Origin: Hyphomicrobiales bacterium
Lineage (GTDB): Bacteria; Pseudomonadota; Alphaproteobacteria; Rhizobiales; Rhizobiaceae
Reading direction: 5' to 3'
NCBI GenBank assembly: GCA_900471485.1
Contig: UCEU01000001.1
Coordinates: 372,001 to 436,000, forward strand
Length of the DNA stretch: 64,000 nucleotides
The position numbers were made by a program, and so were the translations under genes. The notes under the pieces are model-generated. The model was not told the DNA's origin and did not search any database. It saw only the letters and a list, made by a program, of their open reading frames with translations. Shown here piece by piece: positions 35,669 to 45,991 of the stretch; the stretch's first letter is position 1; each line of letters opens with the position of its first letter.

Positions 35669-36547
35669 GTGGCAGAGGGACAGCAAGGGCCGCGAGGCCG
35701 GATGGGAAAAGGTTTTTCGCCGATGGCCAATGGTTGGCACGCCGAGCTTGATTTGTGGTTTGCGAACTCCGACGGGAAGACGCGCCTGATGCGTCGGCGG
35801 CATGTCGGGCCGCTTACGGTGCAACGCGCTTTTCATCCCGAGGACGATGGCTGCGCCCATGTGTATATCCTGCATCCACCAGGCGGAGTGGCAGGCGGCG
35901 ATGTTCTCAACATCACCTGCGGCCTTGCGCCGGAGGCCCGCTGCGTGCTGACGACGCCTGGCGCGACCAAGTTCTACCGCAGCGAAATCGGCACGAGTAC
36001 GCAGCGCGTGCGGATCGATGTCGGCGCCGGGGCGGTCTGCGAGAACCTTCCGCAGGAGACGATCCTCTTCGAAAGCGCGGATGCCTCGATTAGCACAAGC
36101 GTTACGCTCGGCGAGGATGCAGCCTATGTCGGTTGGGATTTTGTCAGCCTCGGCCGCCCGGCCGCGGGCGAGGGGTTTGCTGCCGGACGGCTCGCTCAGC
36201 GGGTCGAGATCTTTCGCGGTGATGAGCTGATATGGTTCGAGCGAATGGCGTTTTCGCGCGCGCCTGACGTTCTGGACGCGCCCGTCTTCTTTGCCGGAAA
36301 GCCCATCGTCGGAACGATGGTGTATGCGGGGCCGGCGTTGGAAAACACCGTTCAGTATATCCGCGACGAACTCGGCGAGCAGGCGCGCGGCGTCTTCTCG
36401 GCCAGCCAGCTCGAGCGCGTGATCGTCTGCCGCTATCTCGGAAGCCGCATGTCCGAGGGCAAGGCACTTTTTCTGCGAGCGTGGAGCATTCTTCGCGAAC
36501 GGGGCCTGATGAAGAAGGCCGTCGCTCCGCGCATCTGGGCAACGTGA
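35669..36547 (+). CDS. ureD: Urease accessory protein UreD
   Basis: A UreD/UreH-family chaperone of up to 292 residues. Possible starts are GTG 35669, ATG 35702 and ATG 35723; GAGGCC precedes the second, so the true protein may be 281 residues. Family features: LHPPGGVAGGDVLNI, LTTPGATKFYRS, LPQETILFE, YVGWDFVSLGRPAAGE and the closing CRYLGSR. UreD binds apo-urease and recruits UreF and UreG. It is 24 bp upstream of ureA. Confidence 0.93.
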   Translation: MAEGQQGPRGRMGKGFSPMANGWHAELDLWFANSDGKTRLMRRRHVGPLTVQRAFHPEDDGCAHVYILHPPGGVAGGDVLNITCGLAPEARCVLTTPGATKFYRSEIGTSTQRVRIDVGAGAVCENLPQETILFESADASISTSVTLGEDAAYVGWDFVSLGRPAAGEGFAAGRLAQRVEIFRGDELIWFERMAFSRAPDVLDAPVFFAGKPIVGTMVYAGPALENTVQYIRDELGEQARGVFSASQLERVIVCRYLGSRMSEGKALFLRAWSILRERGLMKKAVAPRIWAT

Positions 36548-36571
36548 ACAGCAAAACAAGGAGGCAAGCTC

Positions 36572-36874
36572 ATGGAACTGCTACCGCGTGAAAGAGACAA
36601 GCTCCTGATCTTTACGGCCGGACTGGTCGCGGAGCGGCGCAAGGCGAAGGGTCTGAAGCTGAATTATCCCGAAGTCATAGCCTACATCTCGGCGGCCCTT
36701 CTGGAGGGCGCCCGTGAGGGGCGAACGGTGGCGGACCTCATGTCCTATGGCGCGACGCTGCTAACGCGCGAGGAGGTCATGGAGGGCGTGCCCGAGATGA
36801 TCCACGACATCCAGGTGGAAGCAACCTTTCCCGACGGCACCAAGCTCGTGACCGTCCACAACCCGATTCCCTGA
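36572..36874 (+). CDS. ureA: Urease gamma subunit
   Basis: A 100-residue protein with normal length for UreA. It begins [17 protein letters not shown] and carries the signature [20 protein letters not shown] plus VTVHNPIP at the C-terminus. AAGGAGG precedes the ATG. It is one of three subunits of the cytoplasmic nickel urease, encoded separately here as is normal in alphaproteobacteria. It is followed by ureB after 10 bp. Confidence 0.97.
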   Translation: MELLPRERDKLLIFTAGLVAERRKAKGLKLNYPEVIAYISAALLEGAREGRTVADLMSYGATLLTREEVMEGVPEMIHDIQVEATFPDGTKLVTVHNPIP

Positions 36875-36884
36875 GGAGGCTATC

Positions 36885-37190
36885 ATGATCCCCGGCGAAT
36901 ATTTCATCGAGAATGGCTCGATCGACATCAATGCGGGCCGGCAGACACTGAAGGTCGATGTCGCCAACTCCGGCGACAGGCCGATCCAGGTCGGTTCGCA
37001 CTACCATTTCTACGAGACCAACGAGGCGCTGCTGTTCGACCGCGAGCCCACGTGCGGCTTTCGGCTCAACATTCCGGCCGGCACGGCGGTCCGCTTCGAA
37101 CCGGGCCAGGAGCGAACGGTGGAGCTCGTGGCGCTCGACGGCAAGCGTGAGGTTTACGGGTTCAACGCCAAGGTCATGGGCAAGCTGTAG
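36885..37190 (+). CDS. ureB: Urease beta subunit
   Basis: A 101-residue UreB with the family opening [19 protein letters not shown], the motif [15 protein letters not shown] and [25 protein letters not shown] overlaps the region just after the ureA stop, indicating translational coupling. It provides a structural subunit around the catalytic alpha subunit. Confidence 0.97.
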   Translation: MIPGEYFIENGSIDINAGRQTLKVDVANSGDRPIQVGSHYHFYETNEALLFDREPTCGFRLNIPAGTAVRFEPGQERTVELVALDGKREVYGFNAKVMGKL

Positions 37191-37199
37191 GAGGCTATG

Positions 37200-38903
37200 A
37201 TGGCAACGATCACAAGGCAGACCTATGCCGATCTCTACGGCCCGACCAAGGGCGACAGGCTTCGGCTGGCGGATACAGAGCTCGTCATTGAGATCGAGGA
37301 AGACCGCACGGTTTACGGCGAAGAGGTAACCTTCGGCGGCGGGAAGGTGATCCGCGACGGCATGGGGCAGGGCCAGCGCCCCTACGCCGAGGTCGCCGAC
37401 GTCGTCATCACCAATGTCATCATCATCGATCACTGGGGCATCATCAAAGCCGATGTCGGCATCAAGAACGGACGGATCTCCGGGATCGGGAAATCGGGCA
37501 ATCCCGATATCCAGCCGGGCGTCAACATCGTGGTCGGCGGCGCGACGGATGTGATCGCGGGCGAGGGCAAGATCCTGACCGCGGGCGGGATCGACACCCA
37601 TATTCACTTCATCGCCCCGCAGCAGGCGGAAGAGGCGCTGGCGAGCGGCACGACGACGCTCGTTGGCGGCGGCGCCGGCCCGACCGTCGGCACACTCGCG
37701 ACCACGGTGACGGCAGGTCCATGGGCAATCCACCGGATGCTGGAAGCGGCCGAAGCGCTGCCGATCAATGTCGGGCTGCTCGGAAAAGGCAATATCAGCC
37801 TGCCCGATCCGCTGCGCGAGCAGGTTCGCGCCGGCGTTGTCGGGCTGAAGCTTCACGAGGACTGGGGCACGACCCCGGCGGCGATCGACAATTGCCTGAC
37901 GGTTGCCGACGAGATGGACGTGCAGGTTGCCCTCCACAGCGATACGCTGAACGAGAGCGGTTTCGTCCGCGACACCTTCGCGGCCATGAAGGGGCGCACG
38001 ATCCACAGCTTCCACACCGAGGGCGCCGGCGGCGGTCATGCGCCCGATATCATCACGGCGGCGGGCGAGGAGAATGTCCTCCCATCGTCCACCAACCCGA
38101 CAAGGCCTTATACGATCAACACGGTCGACGAGCATCTCGACATGCTGATGGTCTGCCACCATCTCAGCCCGCAAATCCCGGAAGACGTCGCTTTCGCGGA
38201 GTCGCGCATTCGGCGCGAGACGATCGCGGCCGAAGATATTCTCCACGATCTCGGCGTGTTTTCGATGATGTCGTCGGATTCGCAGGCGATGGGCCGTATC
38301 GGCGAGACGACGCTGCGGTGCTGGCAGACGGCGCACAAGATGAAGGTGCAGCGCGGTCCGCTGCCCGAGGATAGCGGGCGCAACGACAATTTCCGCGTCA
38401 AGCGCTATGTCGCCAAATATACGATCAACCCGGCGCTGACCCATGGGTTCGCCGACCAGATCGGCTCCATCCAGGTCGGCAAGCGAGCCGACCTCGTGCT
38501 CTGGAAGCCGGCCTTCTTCGGTATCAAGCCGCAACTCGTCCTGATCGGCGGCATGATCGCGATCGCGCCGATGGGCGATCCCAACGCCTCGATCTCGACG
38601 CCGCAGCCGGTGCATTACCGTCCGATGTACGGCGTGCTCGGAAGGGCGCTCGGCTCGACCGGCGTCACCTTCGTCTCGCAGGCCGCACTCGACGACGGGA
38701 TCGGCGAGAAGCTGAAGCTGTCCAAGCAGCTTGCGGCTGTGAAGGGCACGCGGACGGTGCGCAAGAAGGACATGGTGCACAACAATCTGACGCCGAAACT
38801 GGAGGTCGATCCGCAGAACTACAATGTGCGGGTCGATGGCCAGCTGATCACTTGCGAGCCGGCGGATGTGTTGCCGATGTCGCAGCGATACTTCCTCTTC
38901 TAG
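37200..38903 (+). CDS. ureC: Urease alpha (catalytic) subunit
   Basis: A 567-residue catalytic subunit that hydrolyses urea to ammonia and carbamate. There are adjacent ATG codons at 37197 and 37200; 37200 aligns with the usual start and yields the standard numbering. All active-site residues are present: nickel ligands His134 and His136 (DTHIHF), carbamylated Lys217 (GLKLHEDWG), flap residues Cys319 and His320 (MVCHHLSP) and Asp360 (SSDSQAMG). AGGAGG precedes it and only 9 bp separate it from ureB. The enzyme therefore looks functional, provided UreG and UreE are supplied from elsewhere. Confidence 0.97.
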   Translation: MATITRQTYADLYGPTKGDRLRLADTELVIEIEEDRTVYGEEVTFGGGKVIRDGMGQGQRPYAEVADVVITNVIIIDHWGIIKADVGIKNGRISGIGKSGNPDIQPGVNIVVGGATDVIAGEGKILTAGGIDTHIHFIAPQQAEEALASGTTTLVGGGAGPTVGTLATTVTAGPWAIHRMLEAAEALPINVGLLGKGNISLPDPLREQVRAGVVGLKLHEDWGTTPAAIDNCLTVADEMDVQVALHSDTLNESGFVRDTFAAMKGRTIHSFHTEGAGGGHAPDIITAAGEENVLPSSTNPTRPYTINTVDEHLDMLMVCHHLSPQIPEDVAFAESRIRRETIAAEDILHDLGVFSMMSSDSQAMGRIGETTLRCWQTAHKMKVQRGPLPEDSGRNDNFRVKRYVAKYTINPALTHGFADQIGSIQVGKRADLVLWKPAFFGIKPQLVLIGGMIAIAPMGDPNASISTPQPVHYRPMYGVLGRALGSTGVTFVSQAALDDGIGEKLKLSKQLAAVKGTRTVRKKDMVHNNLTPKLEVDPQNYNVRVDGQLITCEPADVLPMSQRYFLF

Positions 38904-38913
38904 CCGCAGAAAA

Positions 38914-38939
38914 GCCCGGGCGTGAGGTCGCGCCCGGGC
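38914..38939 (+). terminator. Hairpin between ureC and the urea transporter gene
   Basis: GCCCGGGCG/CGCCCGGGC is a perfect 9-bp stem with an 8-base loop beginning 10 bp after the ureC stop. No T-run follows, so it may attenuate transcription into the transporter gene or protect the ureC mRNA end. Confidence 0.55.
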
Positions 38940-39005
38940 CGGACCAACACGCCGCGGGAACGAAGCACGCTGTCTTTTCCAGGCCGAGCGAAGGAGCAGA
39001 GATCA

Positions 39006-39986
39006 ATGAATTTGGATCGTTTCCGTGATCATCCATCCTTGTTCTTCGTGGATTGGTCGCTGCGCGGCGTGGGTCAGGTCGTCTTTCAGAACAATCCGCT
39101 TTCGGGGCTGGTGATCCTCGCAGCGCTTGCGTGGAACTCATGGATCTATGCCGTGATCTGCGTGCTCGGCGTCGTCGCCAGCACGGCGACCGCGCTGGTT
39201 CTGAAGGCCGACAGGGCGGTGATGCGGGATGGGCTTTATGGTTTCAACGGTGCGCTAGTGGGCTTGGCGCTCGTTGCCTTCACCAGCGAGGATTTTCGCA
39301 CGGGCGCCATCCCGTCCGTGGCCATGGTCATCTACCTCGTCTGCGCCGCCGCCTTCACCACCATGGCTTTCGCCAGCATGGGCGCGGTTCTGGCACCCTA
39401 TAAGACCGCGCCCCTGACGATGCCTTTCGTTCTCGTCGGATGGCTGTTTCTGTTCGCGGTGTTGAAGTTCGACGCGATCGATGCGGGGCCGATGGCAAAG
39501 CCGGTATCGCCCGAGCAGTTTTCCGATACGGTGCCCTATGTCTTTGCGACCTGGTACGAGGGGATTGGGACCTCGATCGGGCAGATATTCTTCCAGGACA
39601 ACTGGATTTCCGGCTATCTCATCGTCGTTGCGATCGCGTTGAACTCGCGGATCAGCGCGGCGATGGGCCTGCTTGGCGCGGTGGTCGGCACGCTGGTGGC
39701 GGCCGTCTATGGCGGCCCGGAGGGCGCGGTTCGTGACGGTCTCTTTGGCTATAACTCCGCGCTGACGGCGATGGCACTGTGTGGTGTCTTCCTCGCCTTC
39801 AATTGGCGCAGCCTGATTTATGCGGTCTTCGGCGCCGTCATTTCCAGCTGGCTCTGGGCGTCCGTCGCCATTTTCCTGACACCGATCGCAATGCCGGTCC
39901 TGACTTCCACCTTCGTGCTCGTCACATGGCTGATGCTTTTGGGGCAGGGCGCGTTCAAAGCGCTTGAGCCGGCATCGGCCGAGTAG
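39006..39986 (+). CDS. Urea transporter (UT family)
   Basis: A 326-residue UT-family channel-like transporter (Pfam UT, SLC14 type). It shows two homologous halves: GVGQVVFQNNPLSGLVILAA with DGLYGFNGALVGLAL, and SIGQIFFQDNWISGYLIVVA with DGLFGYNSALTAMAL. These are the urea pore signatures. ATG 39006 follows GAAGGAGCAGAGATCA; an upstream extension in frame would overlap the hairpin. It would supply urea to the urease encoded just upstream, as ureT does in the second Brucella urease locus. Confidence 0.9.
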   Translation: MNLDRFRDHPSLFFVDWSLRGVGQVVFQNNPLSGLVILAALAWNSWIYAVICVLGVVASTATALVLKADRAVMRDGLYGFNGALVGLALVAFTSEDFRTGAIPSVAMVIYLVCAAAFTTMAFASMGAVLAPYKTAPLTMPFVLVGWLFLFAVLKFDAIDAGPMAKPVSPEQFSDTVPYVFATWYEGIGTSIGQIFFQDNWISGYLIVVAIALNSRISAAMGLLGAVVGTLVAAVYGGPEGAVRDGLFGYNSALTAMALCGVFLAFNWRSLIYAVFGAVISSWLWASVAIFLTPIAMPVLTSTFVLVTWLMLLGQGAFKALEPASAE

Positions 39987-40034
39987 CCCACGGCGGCTAA
40001 GGAAGGTCGGGGCGGATAAAGCCGGCGAAGGTCT

Positions 40035-43000
40035 CTATTCCGCGGCGACGTTGGTGACCGGGTCGGGTTCGACGCCGAAGAGCCGCTGCTTGAGCGTTTC
40101 GCGAAGGCTCTGAACGACCAGGTAGAGAACCGGGATCACGACCAGCCCGAGAACCGTGCCGAAAAGCAGGCCGCCTAGTACGGTGGCGCCGATGGCCTGG
40201 CGACTTCCCGCTCCGGCGCCGGTCGCGATAACCAGTGGCACGACACCCAAGATCGAGGCGAGCGCGGTCATCAGCACGGGCCTGAACCGCTGGGACGTCG
40301 CTTCGGAGGCCGCGTCCAGCGTGCTCATCCCCTCCTCGCGGCGCTCCTTGGCGAACTCGACGATCAGGATCGCGTTCTTGGCCGCAAGGCCGATCAGCAA
40401 CAGCATGCCGATCTGGGCGTAGATGTTGAGATCGATCCCGCCGACCACGAGTGCGCCCAGAGCGCCGACCACCGCGACCGCGACCGACAGCATGACGGCG
40501 ACGGGTACGCTCCAGCTTTCATATTGCGCGACGAGGAAGAGGTAGGTGAAGACGATGCCGGCGATCAGAATGATCACGGTCTCGTTGCCCGATTGCTGCT
40601 CCTGAAGCGCGAGCCCGGTCCACTCGAAACCGAAGCCGTCGGGCATGGTTTCATTGGCGAGGTTGCCCATGATGGTGAGTGCCTGGCCTGAACTGGTGCC
40701 GGCCGCGGCCTGGCCGTTGATTGAGGCCGATGAAAACAGGTTGTAGCGGTTGACCGAACTCGGCCCATAGATCGTCTCGATCGAAATCATGCTCTGTAGC
40801 GGAACGAGCGCGCCTGACTGGCTGCGCACCCTGAGGCGCTGGATGTCGTCTATGCGCTGGCGATAGCTCGGCTCGTCCTGCAGCCGCACCTGATACACCC
40901 TCGAGAAGATGTTGAAGTCGTCGACATAGGCCGACCCGAGGTGCGCCTGCAGTGTGCTGAAGATCGCCGCCGGCGAGACGCCGTAAAGGTCGGCCCGCTT
41001 TCGGTCGATGTCGAGATAGACCTGCGGCACGTCGGCGGAGAAGGTGCTGAAGACGCCGGCAAGGCCGGGCGTTCGGTTTGCCTGGATGATCAGGTCGCGC
41101 ATCACCTCGGCAAGCGCCTGCTGGCTCTGGCCGGCACGTGCCTGAAGGCGGAAGTCGAAGCCGCCCGTCGTGCCGAGGCCGGGGATAGCCGGCGGATTGA
41201 AGGGGACGATCGATGCCGTCGAGATGGCGGCCAGCTGAGGACGCAGCTTGGCGATGAGCGCGAAGGCGCTCTGGTCGGCGGGGCGCTCGCTCCATGGTTC
41301 CAGCGCGGAAATGATCATGCCGCTGTTCGATCCGCCACCGCCGACCATGCTGACGCCGGCGATGCCGATTGTGTTGGCGATCCCGGGCGTCTGCTGCAGG
41401 AGAGCGCTGACTTGCGCGATCGTCTGCTGCGTTCGTTCCAGCGAGGCGGCGTTCGGAAGCTGTACGTTCATAAACAGGTATCCTTGATCCTCCGCCGGCA
41501 CGAAGCCGGTGGGGAGGACGCGGTAGAAACCATAGATGCCGCCGATAACGGCGACGAAGAGCACGCCGGCCAGCACGAGACGCCGGGCAAACATCATAAA
41601 CATGCTGAGGTAGAAGCGGCGGGATGCCTCCAGGCCGTTGTTCATCCGGCCAAAAATGCCGGTCTTGCGTTCAGGGGCGGGTCTCAGGATCAGCACGCAG
41701 AGCGCCGGGCTAAGCGTCAGCGCGTTGACCGTCGAAAAGACCACCGTCACGAGGATGGTGACGGCAAACTGGCGGTAAAGCTCACCGGTGATGCCAGCCA
41801 GGAAAGCCACCGGGACGAAGAGTGCGGCGAGAACAAGCGTGGTCGCGACGATCGGGCCGGTGACCTGCTGCATGGTGGCGAGCGTCGCCGCTCGTATATC
41901 CATCGCCTTTTCGCTCATCAGTCGCTGGGCGTTCTCCACGACGATGATGGCGTCGTCGACCACGAGGCTGATCGCCAGGATCACGGCGAAGAGCGTGATC
42001 GTGTTCGCCGAATAGCCTAGAACGTAGAGAACGGCGAAGCCGCCGATCAGGGAGACCGGGATGGTCAGCGTCGGGATGACGGTGGCGCGCCAGTCCTGCA
42101 GGAACGCGTAGACGACGGCCACGACGAGCACGAAGGTGATGGCGAGCGTCACGAAGATCTCGCGGATGGTTTCGCGCACGAAAGAGGTCGTGTCGAAGAC
42201 CAGCGTGTAGGCCACATCATCGGGGAACTGCTTCGAAAGCCGTTCGACTTCACCGAGCACGGCGTTCGACACGGCAAGCGCGTTGGCATCGGATGCCTGA
42301 TAGACGACCACCGTCGCGCTGGGACGGCCGTTCAGTGTCGAGGCGGTGTCGTAGGACTGGGCGCCGAGCTCAACGCGGGCGACATCGCGCAGCCGGACAA
42401 CACCGCCATCGCGGTTGCTGCGAACGATGATGTTGCCGAACTCCGCGGCATCGGCAAGGCGTCCGCGCGCCGTCACGGTGAGCTGCAGCTGCTGCCCTGT
42501 CATCGCCGGCGGCGAACCGATCTGCCCGGCGGATGCCTGGGCGTTCTGCGCCTGAATGACCGACATGAGATCGGGCGCCGTGACGCCCAGCGCCTCCATG
42601 CGATCCGGCATCATCCAGATGCGCATGCTGTAGGTCGGCCCGAACACGGCGGCTTCGCCGACGCCGGGAAGGCGGGAGATGGCGTCGCGGATGTTGATCG
42701 TCGCATAATTGCTGATGAAGACTTCGTCGCGCGTGCCTTTCGGCGAATAGAGTGCAAGGCCGAGCAGCATGCTCGACGATCGGCTGCGGACTGTCACGCC
42801 CGCCTGCGTCACGGCGGCCGGCAGGCGGGGGGTCGCCAGCGCAAGCCGATTCTGGACATTGACCTGCGCGATTGCGGGGTCCGTCCCGGCTTCAAAGGTC
42901 ACGGTCAGGCTGTAGGTGCCGTTGTCGGAGCTGGAGGAGGACATGTACATCATGCCTTCCACGCCGTTGACCTGCTCCTCGATCGGCGCGCCGACGCTGT

Positions 43001-43181
43001 CGGTCATCACCTGCGCATTGGCGCCCGGATAGCTGGCGGTGACCTGGACTTCCGGCGGCGTGATCTGCGGGAACTGCGCCACCGGGATCTGCATGAGCGC
43101 CACCGCGCCGGCGATGAGCATGACGACCGCGATCACCATCGCGAAGCGCGGACGGCCGATGAAGGGAGCGGAAATGTTCAT
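40035..43181 (-). CDS. RND-family (HAE1, AcrB-type) efflux pump
   Basis: A 1048-residue inner-membrane RND transporter. Typical features: the N-terminal [19 protein letters not shown], the proton-relay acidic residues in [22 protein letters not shown] (helix 4), [20 protein letters not shown], and the second-half [21 protein letters not shown]. Periplasmic porter loops are complete and length is standard. The start codon overlaps the adaptor stop (ATGA at 43178-43181), so the two are translationally coupled. No outer-membrane factor is encoded with them. An AraC regulator upstream on the same strand probably controls the pair. Confidence 0.95.
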   Translation of the reverse strand: MNISAPFIGRPRFAMVIAVVMLIAGAVALMQIPVAQFPQITPPEVQVTASYPGANAQVMTDSVGAPIEEQVNGVEGMMYMSSSSSDNGTYSLTVTFEAGTDPAIAQVNVQNRLALATPRLPAAVTQAGVTVRSRSSSMLLGLALYSPKGTRDEVFISNYATINIRDAISRLPGVGEAAVFGPTYSMRIWMMPDRMEALGVTAPDLMSVIQAQNAQASAGQIGSPPAMTGQQLQLTVTARGRLADAAEFGNIIVRSNRDGGVVRLRDVARVELGAQSYDTASTLNGRPSATVVVYQASDANALAVSNAVLGEVERLSKQFPDDVAYTLVFDTTSFVRETIREIFVTLAITFVLVVAVVYAFLQDWRATVIPTLTIPVSLIGGFAVLYVLGYSANTITLFAVILAISLVVDDAIIVVENAQRLMSEKAMDIRAATLATMQQVTGPIVATTLVLAALFVPVAFLAGITGELYRQFAVTILVTVVFSTVNALTLSPALCVLILRPAPERKTGIFGRMNNGLEASRRFYLSMFMMFARRLVLAGVLFVAVIGGIYGFYRVLPTGFVPAEDQGYLFMNVQLPNAASLERTQQTIAQVSALLQQTPGIANTIGIAGVSMVGGGGSNSGMIISALEPWSERPADQSAFALIAKLRPQLAAISTASIVPFNPPAIPGLGTTGGFDFRLQARAGQSQQALAEVMRDLIIQANRTPGLAGVFSTFSADVPQVYLDIDRKRADLYGVSPAAIFSTLQAHLGSAYVDDFNIFSRVYQVRLQDEPSYRQRIDDIQRLRVRSQSGALVPLQSMISIETIYGPSSVNRYNLFSSASINGQAAAGTSSGQALTIMGNLANETMPDGFGFEWTGLALQEQQSGNETVIILIAGIVFTYLFLVAQYESWSVPVAVMLSVAVAVVGALGALVVGGIDLNIYAQIGMLLLIGLAAKNAILIVEFAKERREEGMSTLDAASEATSQRFRPVLMTALASILGVVPLVIATGAGAGSRQAIGATVLGGLLFGTVLGLVVIPVLYLVVQSLRETLKQRLFGVEPDPVTNVAAE

Positions 43182-44314
43182 TTCGCCACCGCCGACTGGG
43201 ACGCGTCCTTGTCCGCGACGATCTCTACGGCGGAACCTTCGGTAACGTTCTGAAGCCCCTCGATGATGACGGCTTCACCGCCTTTCAGCCCGTCCTCGAC
43301 GATCCAGCTTCCCTCGCGTTGCTCGGAGACGCTGATCCTGCGTTCCTCGGCTTTCTTTTCTGGTGTGACCAGCATGACGTACTTGCCTTCGCGGTCCTGC
43401 TGCACAGCGCCCAGCGGAACCGTGGGCCGTTCCTTGCGCGTTGTTTCGGAGACGACGACGGTGACGAACTGGCCCGGGATCAGGAGGAAATCGCTGTTCG
43501 GAAAGACCGAGCGGATGGCCAGGGTCCCCGTGCCTTCATCGACCTCGTTCCCGAGAAATGCGATGGGCACGCTTTGCGGATAGATCTGTCCGTTGGAGAG
43601 TCTCAGCCGCGTCTGGTAGCGTTGGGCCAGTTCATCCTTGCTCATGTTTCCCGCGGCTTCCCGCAGGTCCAGCAGCGCGCGGTCACTGACCGAAAAGACC
43701 ACCCTGACAGGATCCATCTGCACGACGCGCGCTAATGCGGGCGAGGCGGTGGTGACGAACGCGCCGGGGGAGAAGGCAGCTGTCCCGATCCGGCCCTTCA
43801 GGGGAGACACGATGCGGCTGTAGCTGAGATTGAGCTCGGCCTGCTTCACGGCCGCTTCCGCGGACTGGAGGTTGGCCGCGGCGGTGTCTCGCGTGGTTTC
43901 GCTCTGCTCGACAGTGGCCCGCGCGACTGTCTGGTTGAGAGACTGGTTGCGCGCCAGCTGCCGCTCGGCATCGAGCAGCGTCGCCTTCGCGCGCGCGAGA
44001 TTGGCGTTGGCATCGGCAAGGGCGATATCGAGCGCCCGGCTGTCTATCTTGAAGAGCTCCTGGCCCTCTTCGACCACGGCTCCTTCCTCGAACAGCCTCT
44101 GATCGACAAAGCCGTCGATGCGGGAACGAATGTCCACCGCGTTGAGCGCTTCCACCCGACCGACGAATTCGTATTTCGGCGAGACATCCTCAAGCGCAAC
44201 GGTCATCGTCGCCACTTTCGGGATGTCGTCGGCGCGCGCTGGAGCCGGCATCGAATGCAAAGCTGCGATTAGCGAGGCGAGAAAGACATAAGATGATCTG
44301 CCGGGAATTCCCAT
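43178..44314 (-). CDS. RND efflux periplasmic adaptor (AcrA-type membrane fusion protein)
   Basis: A 378-residue adaptor. It has an N-terminal signal ([21 protein letters not shown]) without a lipobox Cys, a lipoyl half motif ([20 protein letters not shown]), a coiled-coil hairpin at about residues 90-160, the second lipoyl half ([20 protein letters not shown]) and the beta-barrel and membrane-proximal domains. It bridges the RND pump to an outer-membrane channel. An inverted repeat at 44459-44480 lies in the upstream region between it and the AraC gene. Confidence 0.93.
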   Translation of the reverse strand: MGIPGRSSYVFLASLIAALHSMPAPARADDIPKVATMTVALEDVSPKYEFVGRVEALNAVDIRSRIDGFVDQRLFEEGAVVEEGQELFKIDSRALDIALADANANLARAKATLLDAERQLARNQSLNQTVARATVEQSETTRDTAAANLQSAEAAVKQAELNLSYSRIVSPLKGRIGTAAFSPGAFVTTASPALARVVQMDPVRVVFSVSDRALLDLREAAGNMSKDELAQRYQTRLRLSNGQIYPQSVPIAFLGNEVDEGTGTLAIRSVFPNSDFLLIPGQFVTVVVSETTRKERPTVPLGAVQQDREGKYVMLVTPEKKAEERRISVSEQREGSWIVEDGLKGGEAVIIEGLQNVTEGSAVEIVADKDASQSAVAK

Positions 44315-44458
44315 CCGTCACACTCCGGAAACCGTCAATGGCCATCGCCGATGCGGTGGACGGAAGCGGGGTCGCGATCCATCAGCTTCGGTACAGCCTC
44401 GAGACCATATTTCTGCGAAGTGCAGCCCGGAAAGCGGAAAATCCCTTTCAAACCGGGG

Positions 44459-44480
44459 TTTTGCGCCGATTTGCGCAAAA
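44459..44480. promoter_or_regulatory. Inverted repeat upstream of the RND operon
   Basis: TTTTGCGC-CGATTT-GCGCAAAA is a perfect 8-bp inverted repeat in the 284-bp gap between the AraC gene stop (44599) and the adaptor start (44314). A related TTTTTGCAAACGCG half follows near 44536. It is a candidate regulator site for the efflux operon; the remaining gap shows no gene. Confidence 0.45.
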
Positions 44481-44598
44481 ATGGATGCCGTGCACGACGC
44501 TGGGATAAACTGCACAGCCAAGTATCAGTGGCTGCATTTTTGCAAACGCGAACGGCCGCGCAAGCGGTTTGGCGGGGTTCGGGAAAGGGATGGGCTGG

Positions 44599-45651
44599 TT
44601 AAGAGCGGTTCGCGATACTGCCGCTCGCCAGCAGAGAATTCCATGGCGGGCCGCCGCCGGCGAAGAGTGGCCCGGAAAGTCGCGGCGCTTGTTCGATCCG
44701 CAGCCACCCGGCCTCGCGGGCTTCCTTCGGCGTCATTCCGAACTCGCGACGGAACGTGCGGCTATATGTCGATGGGTCCATGAAGCCCCACTCCTCGGCA
44801 ATCAGCGAGATGGAGCGCCTGTCCTTGTCATCGCACAATATGTCCTTGGTTCGCAGCAGGCGTTGGCGGCGGATGTAATTGGAAATGCCGCCGCTGGACT
44901 CGAAAATCCGATAGAGCCGGGACCGCGAGATGTTCAGGTCGCGGCAGAGCTTTTCCGGCGAGAGATCACGTTTGGCGAGCTGCGTGGCGATGAGCTTCTT
45001 GGCACGCGCCATGATCACGCCGTTGATCGGTCCTTCGGCTTCGACGAGGTGATCACGCGATGGCGCAAGGCAGGCGGCGAGCAATGTGGTGGTCGCCACA
45101 ACGATATGTTCGGCATCTCGCTCCATCCTGTGGGGAAGCGAGCGATGGAGAAGCTGGATGTAATCCACGATCAGGGCTGCCATCTCAGGGCGAATGGCAA
45201 GGTCGAAGGGTTGCGAGAACGCGAAGTCACGGGGGAGGAGAAGAGCAAGCGCACCGTCGTCTTCACCTTCCGCCTCATAGGGAGCGGCAAGGCAATGCCA
45301 GTGCAGCGCGCCGGGGATGCTCGGGGCTGCGTTGCCAGAAGCTGTAAGGGGAACGCTGAGGATCCAGTGATCGAAGACCGGGTCCTTCTTGTTGGTCCAC
45401 CGCCGACAATAGCCGGTGCCGCGGTAATCCAGGGACATCAGCGCAAGGTTTCCGAGCTGCCAGACCTGCTGACGAGCCTTGAACGAACGGAATTTTTCAC
45501 GCAGCAGCGTGACGTCACCGAGGTTGGAGTTCCAGGATCGGTAGAGATCAAACTGTTCGGCGGGCGGCGCGGCGGATGTGTCGATGTCGACGACGCATGT
45601 GAGGGGAACTTGTCCCTCGTCCTTGCCGGCAATGGTGCTGTCGTGCTGCAT
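44599..45651 (-). CDS. AraC-family regulator (AraC/XylS HTH) upstream of the RND operon
   Basis: A 350-residue regulator with an AraC_binding_2-like N-terminal domain (about 1-200) and a C-terminal double helix-turn-helix: PEKLCRDLNISRSRLYRIFE, then IAEEWGFMDPSTYSRTFRRE with the closing GMTPKEAREAG. GGGGGGATC precedes ATG 45651. It is on the same strand as the RND efflux genes and 285 bp upstream of them, so it is the likely regulator. A paralog lies next upstream with the same layout (LYRIFE, GGISNYIRR shared). Confidence 0.87.
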   Translation of the reverse strand: MQHDSTIAGKDEGQVPLTCVVDIDTSAAPPAEQFDLYRSWNSNLGDVTLLREKFRSFKARQQVWQLGNLALMSLDYRGTGYCRRWTNKKDPVFDHWILSVPLTASGNAAPSIPGALHWHCLAAPYEAEGEDDGALALLLPRDFAFSQPFDLAIRPEMAALIVDYIQLLHRSLPHRMERDAEHIVVATTTLLAACLAPSRDHLVEAEGPINGVIMARAKKLIATQLAKRDLSPEKLCRDLNISRSRLYRIFESSGGISNYIRRQRLLRTKDILCDDKDRRSISLIAEEWGFMDPSTYSRTFRREFGMTPKEAREAGWLRIEQAPRLSGPLFAGGGPPWNSLLASGSIANRS

Positions 45652-45672
45652 GATCCCCCCGCTGTTGCATGC

Positions 45673-45768
45673 CTATGACTGACAGAGGGGTGGTTGCCGT
45701 GAGGCGAGGAAGTCGCGCGCGTTCGCAAGCTCGATATGGCGGATCGCCAATGCGCTTCCGGCGTTCAT
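45673..45768 (-). CDS. Possible 31-residue leader peptide upstream of the AraC gene
   Basis: A short frame starting at ATG 45768 with AGGGAGTA nine bases upstream and stopping at TAG 45673-45675, 21 bp before the AraC start codon. The peptide starts MNAGSALAIRHIELANARDF. It could be a regulatory upstream reading frame, or chance. The remainder of the 340-bp gap (45769-45991) shows no other gene. Confidence 0.25.
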   Translation of the reverse strand: MNAGSALAIRHIELANARDFLASRQPPLCQS

Positions 45769-45991
45769 GAGCATTACTCCCTGTTCGATGGCGATCACGA
45801 CGCGTCGGCCTTTGAGCAACGTGGCACTGGCCGCAGGGTGGGAAAGCCGCTTTAGTCGAACTTAGAAAGCTGAGTTGAGGCAGGACATTAGTCGTTGGAA
45901 TTGCTTGTCGATTTCAAGCCACTCTATTCATATGCCGGGATTTGAATATATGCATTCCATCCCAATCCTGTTCACGCCGTCCATTTCTTGG

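Noticed and set aside
36777-38780. A 667-codon open frame on the minus strand across the urease structural genes
   Set aside because: It is the antisense shadow of ureB and ureC, which carry complete catalytic motifs. Long antisense frames are expected in G+C-rich DNA with strong third-position bias.
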